A stretch of DNA of 64,000 nt, from assembly GCF_000046705.1 (NCBI RefSeq), contig NC_005956.1, positions 1,513,501 to 1,577,500 on the forward strand, written 5' to 3'. The stretch is from Bartonella henselae str. Houston-1. Its GTDB lineage: Bacteria > Pseudomonadota > Alphaproteobacteria > Rhizobiales > Rhizobiaceae. How positions within the stretch are numbered: position 1 is the stretch's first letter; every line of letters begins with the position of its first letter. A model generated the notes under the pieces. It saw only the letters and a list, made by a program, of their open reading frames with translations, was not told where the DNA came from and ran no database searches. This document shows positions 63,669 to 64,000 of this stretch, piece by piece. The position numbers and the translations under genes were made by a program.

Positions 63669-64000
63669 CATAGACACTTCGCACTGTTTATGCCAGCCAT
63701 TATCCTTGGCGCGAGAAATCTTTCTGATATCCTCAAACATGTCGATTGTGATGCCAAATTCACAAATCCATCAATCGTCTTTTAAATCTTAGTCTTATTC
63801 AAAGCACCAAAGAAGGATTTCAAGCGGAAAGAACACTCTGGAAAGCACTAGAAGATACAAATGAGCGGGAGAGAGAAAATTTAAGTGACCGACACTTAGA
63901 AACAGAAGAAATGCTGCAAAAAATTGTCCAAGCCTTTCAAAGGGAAAAAATCTATAGCGAAACGGAAGTCTTCAAGATATGCAACCTCTTTACGGTAGAT
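63669..64000 (+). pseudogene. Decayed DUF2087-like gene (unit 2, cut by window end)
   Basis: Copy of 56880-57211; it continues beyond the window. Confidence 0.55.

Larger units (their letters stand above)
58895..64000. repeat. Tandem duplication, unit 2 (truncated by window)
   Basis: Starts with TATCAAAATGACCGGTAAC, the same as 52106 onward. The window ends before it reaches the tRNA/rRNA part, so it is not visible whether it closes with a full 23S gene. Confidence 0.9.

Overview
The window is almost certainly from Bartonella, most likely B. henselae. The 5' half holds a VirB/VirD4 type IV secretion locus in the order virB4-virB11, bepA, virD4, bepB, bepC, bepD, bepE, bepF, bepG. The Fic-plus-BID and tyrosine-motif-plus-BID effectors are specific to this genus. 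The rest combines an AT-rich alphaproteobacterial housekeeping set with many decayed gene fragments.

Layout. 1-7951: virB4 (5' end outside the window) to virB11, nearly all overlapping on the + strand and forming the secretion machine. 8019-16790: a Fic antitoxin gene (biaA), the Fic effectors BepA, BepB and BepC, and the coupling protein VirD4. Relics of virD4 and biaA between them record how the effectors multiplied. 17264-26744: BepD-BepG, built from tyrosine-rich repeats and one to four BID domains, each preceded by the same kind of leader sequence. 26745-28523: a dead Fic-type bep and a dead murJ fragment. 28524-32432: murJ-trpS-uspA-nfuA, an apparent operon. 32695-36204: a phnA-like gene and groES-groEL under a CIRCE/sigma70 promoter. 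36355-52046: isolated housekeeping genes (fumC, pgm, a peroxiredoxin, hisS, pyrF) separated by long gene-poor stretches. These stretches hold relics of one P4-type integrase family, two Brt-RNA/HTH units, fragments of fumC and hisS, and a roughly 98-copy heptanucleotide array.

52106-64000: a 6,789-bp segment begins at 52106 and restarts, apparently identically, at 58895. It carries a membrane protein gene, a dead MFS transporter, a dead methyltransferase and a decayed DUF2087-like gene. The first unit ends with tRNA-fMet, 5S and only the last ~116 nt of a 23S gene, cut exactly at the junction with the second unit. This is either a real tandem duplication or an assembly artefact.

How the genes work together. 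VirB4/VirB11 (ATPases), VirB6/8/10 (inner membrane), VirB7/VirB9 (outer-membrane core) and VirB5 (surface) form the channel. VirD4 recruits Beps through their C-terminal BID domains and charged tails. BiaA is expected to keep BepA's AMP-transferase inactive in the bacterium. In the host cell BepA-C act through Fic/BID modules, BepD-F present phospho-tyrosine motifs, and BepC/F/G remodel actin. Host functions are established knowledge of the families, not visible in the DNA.
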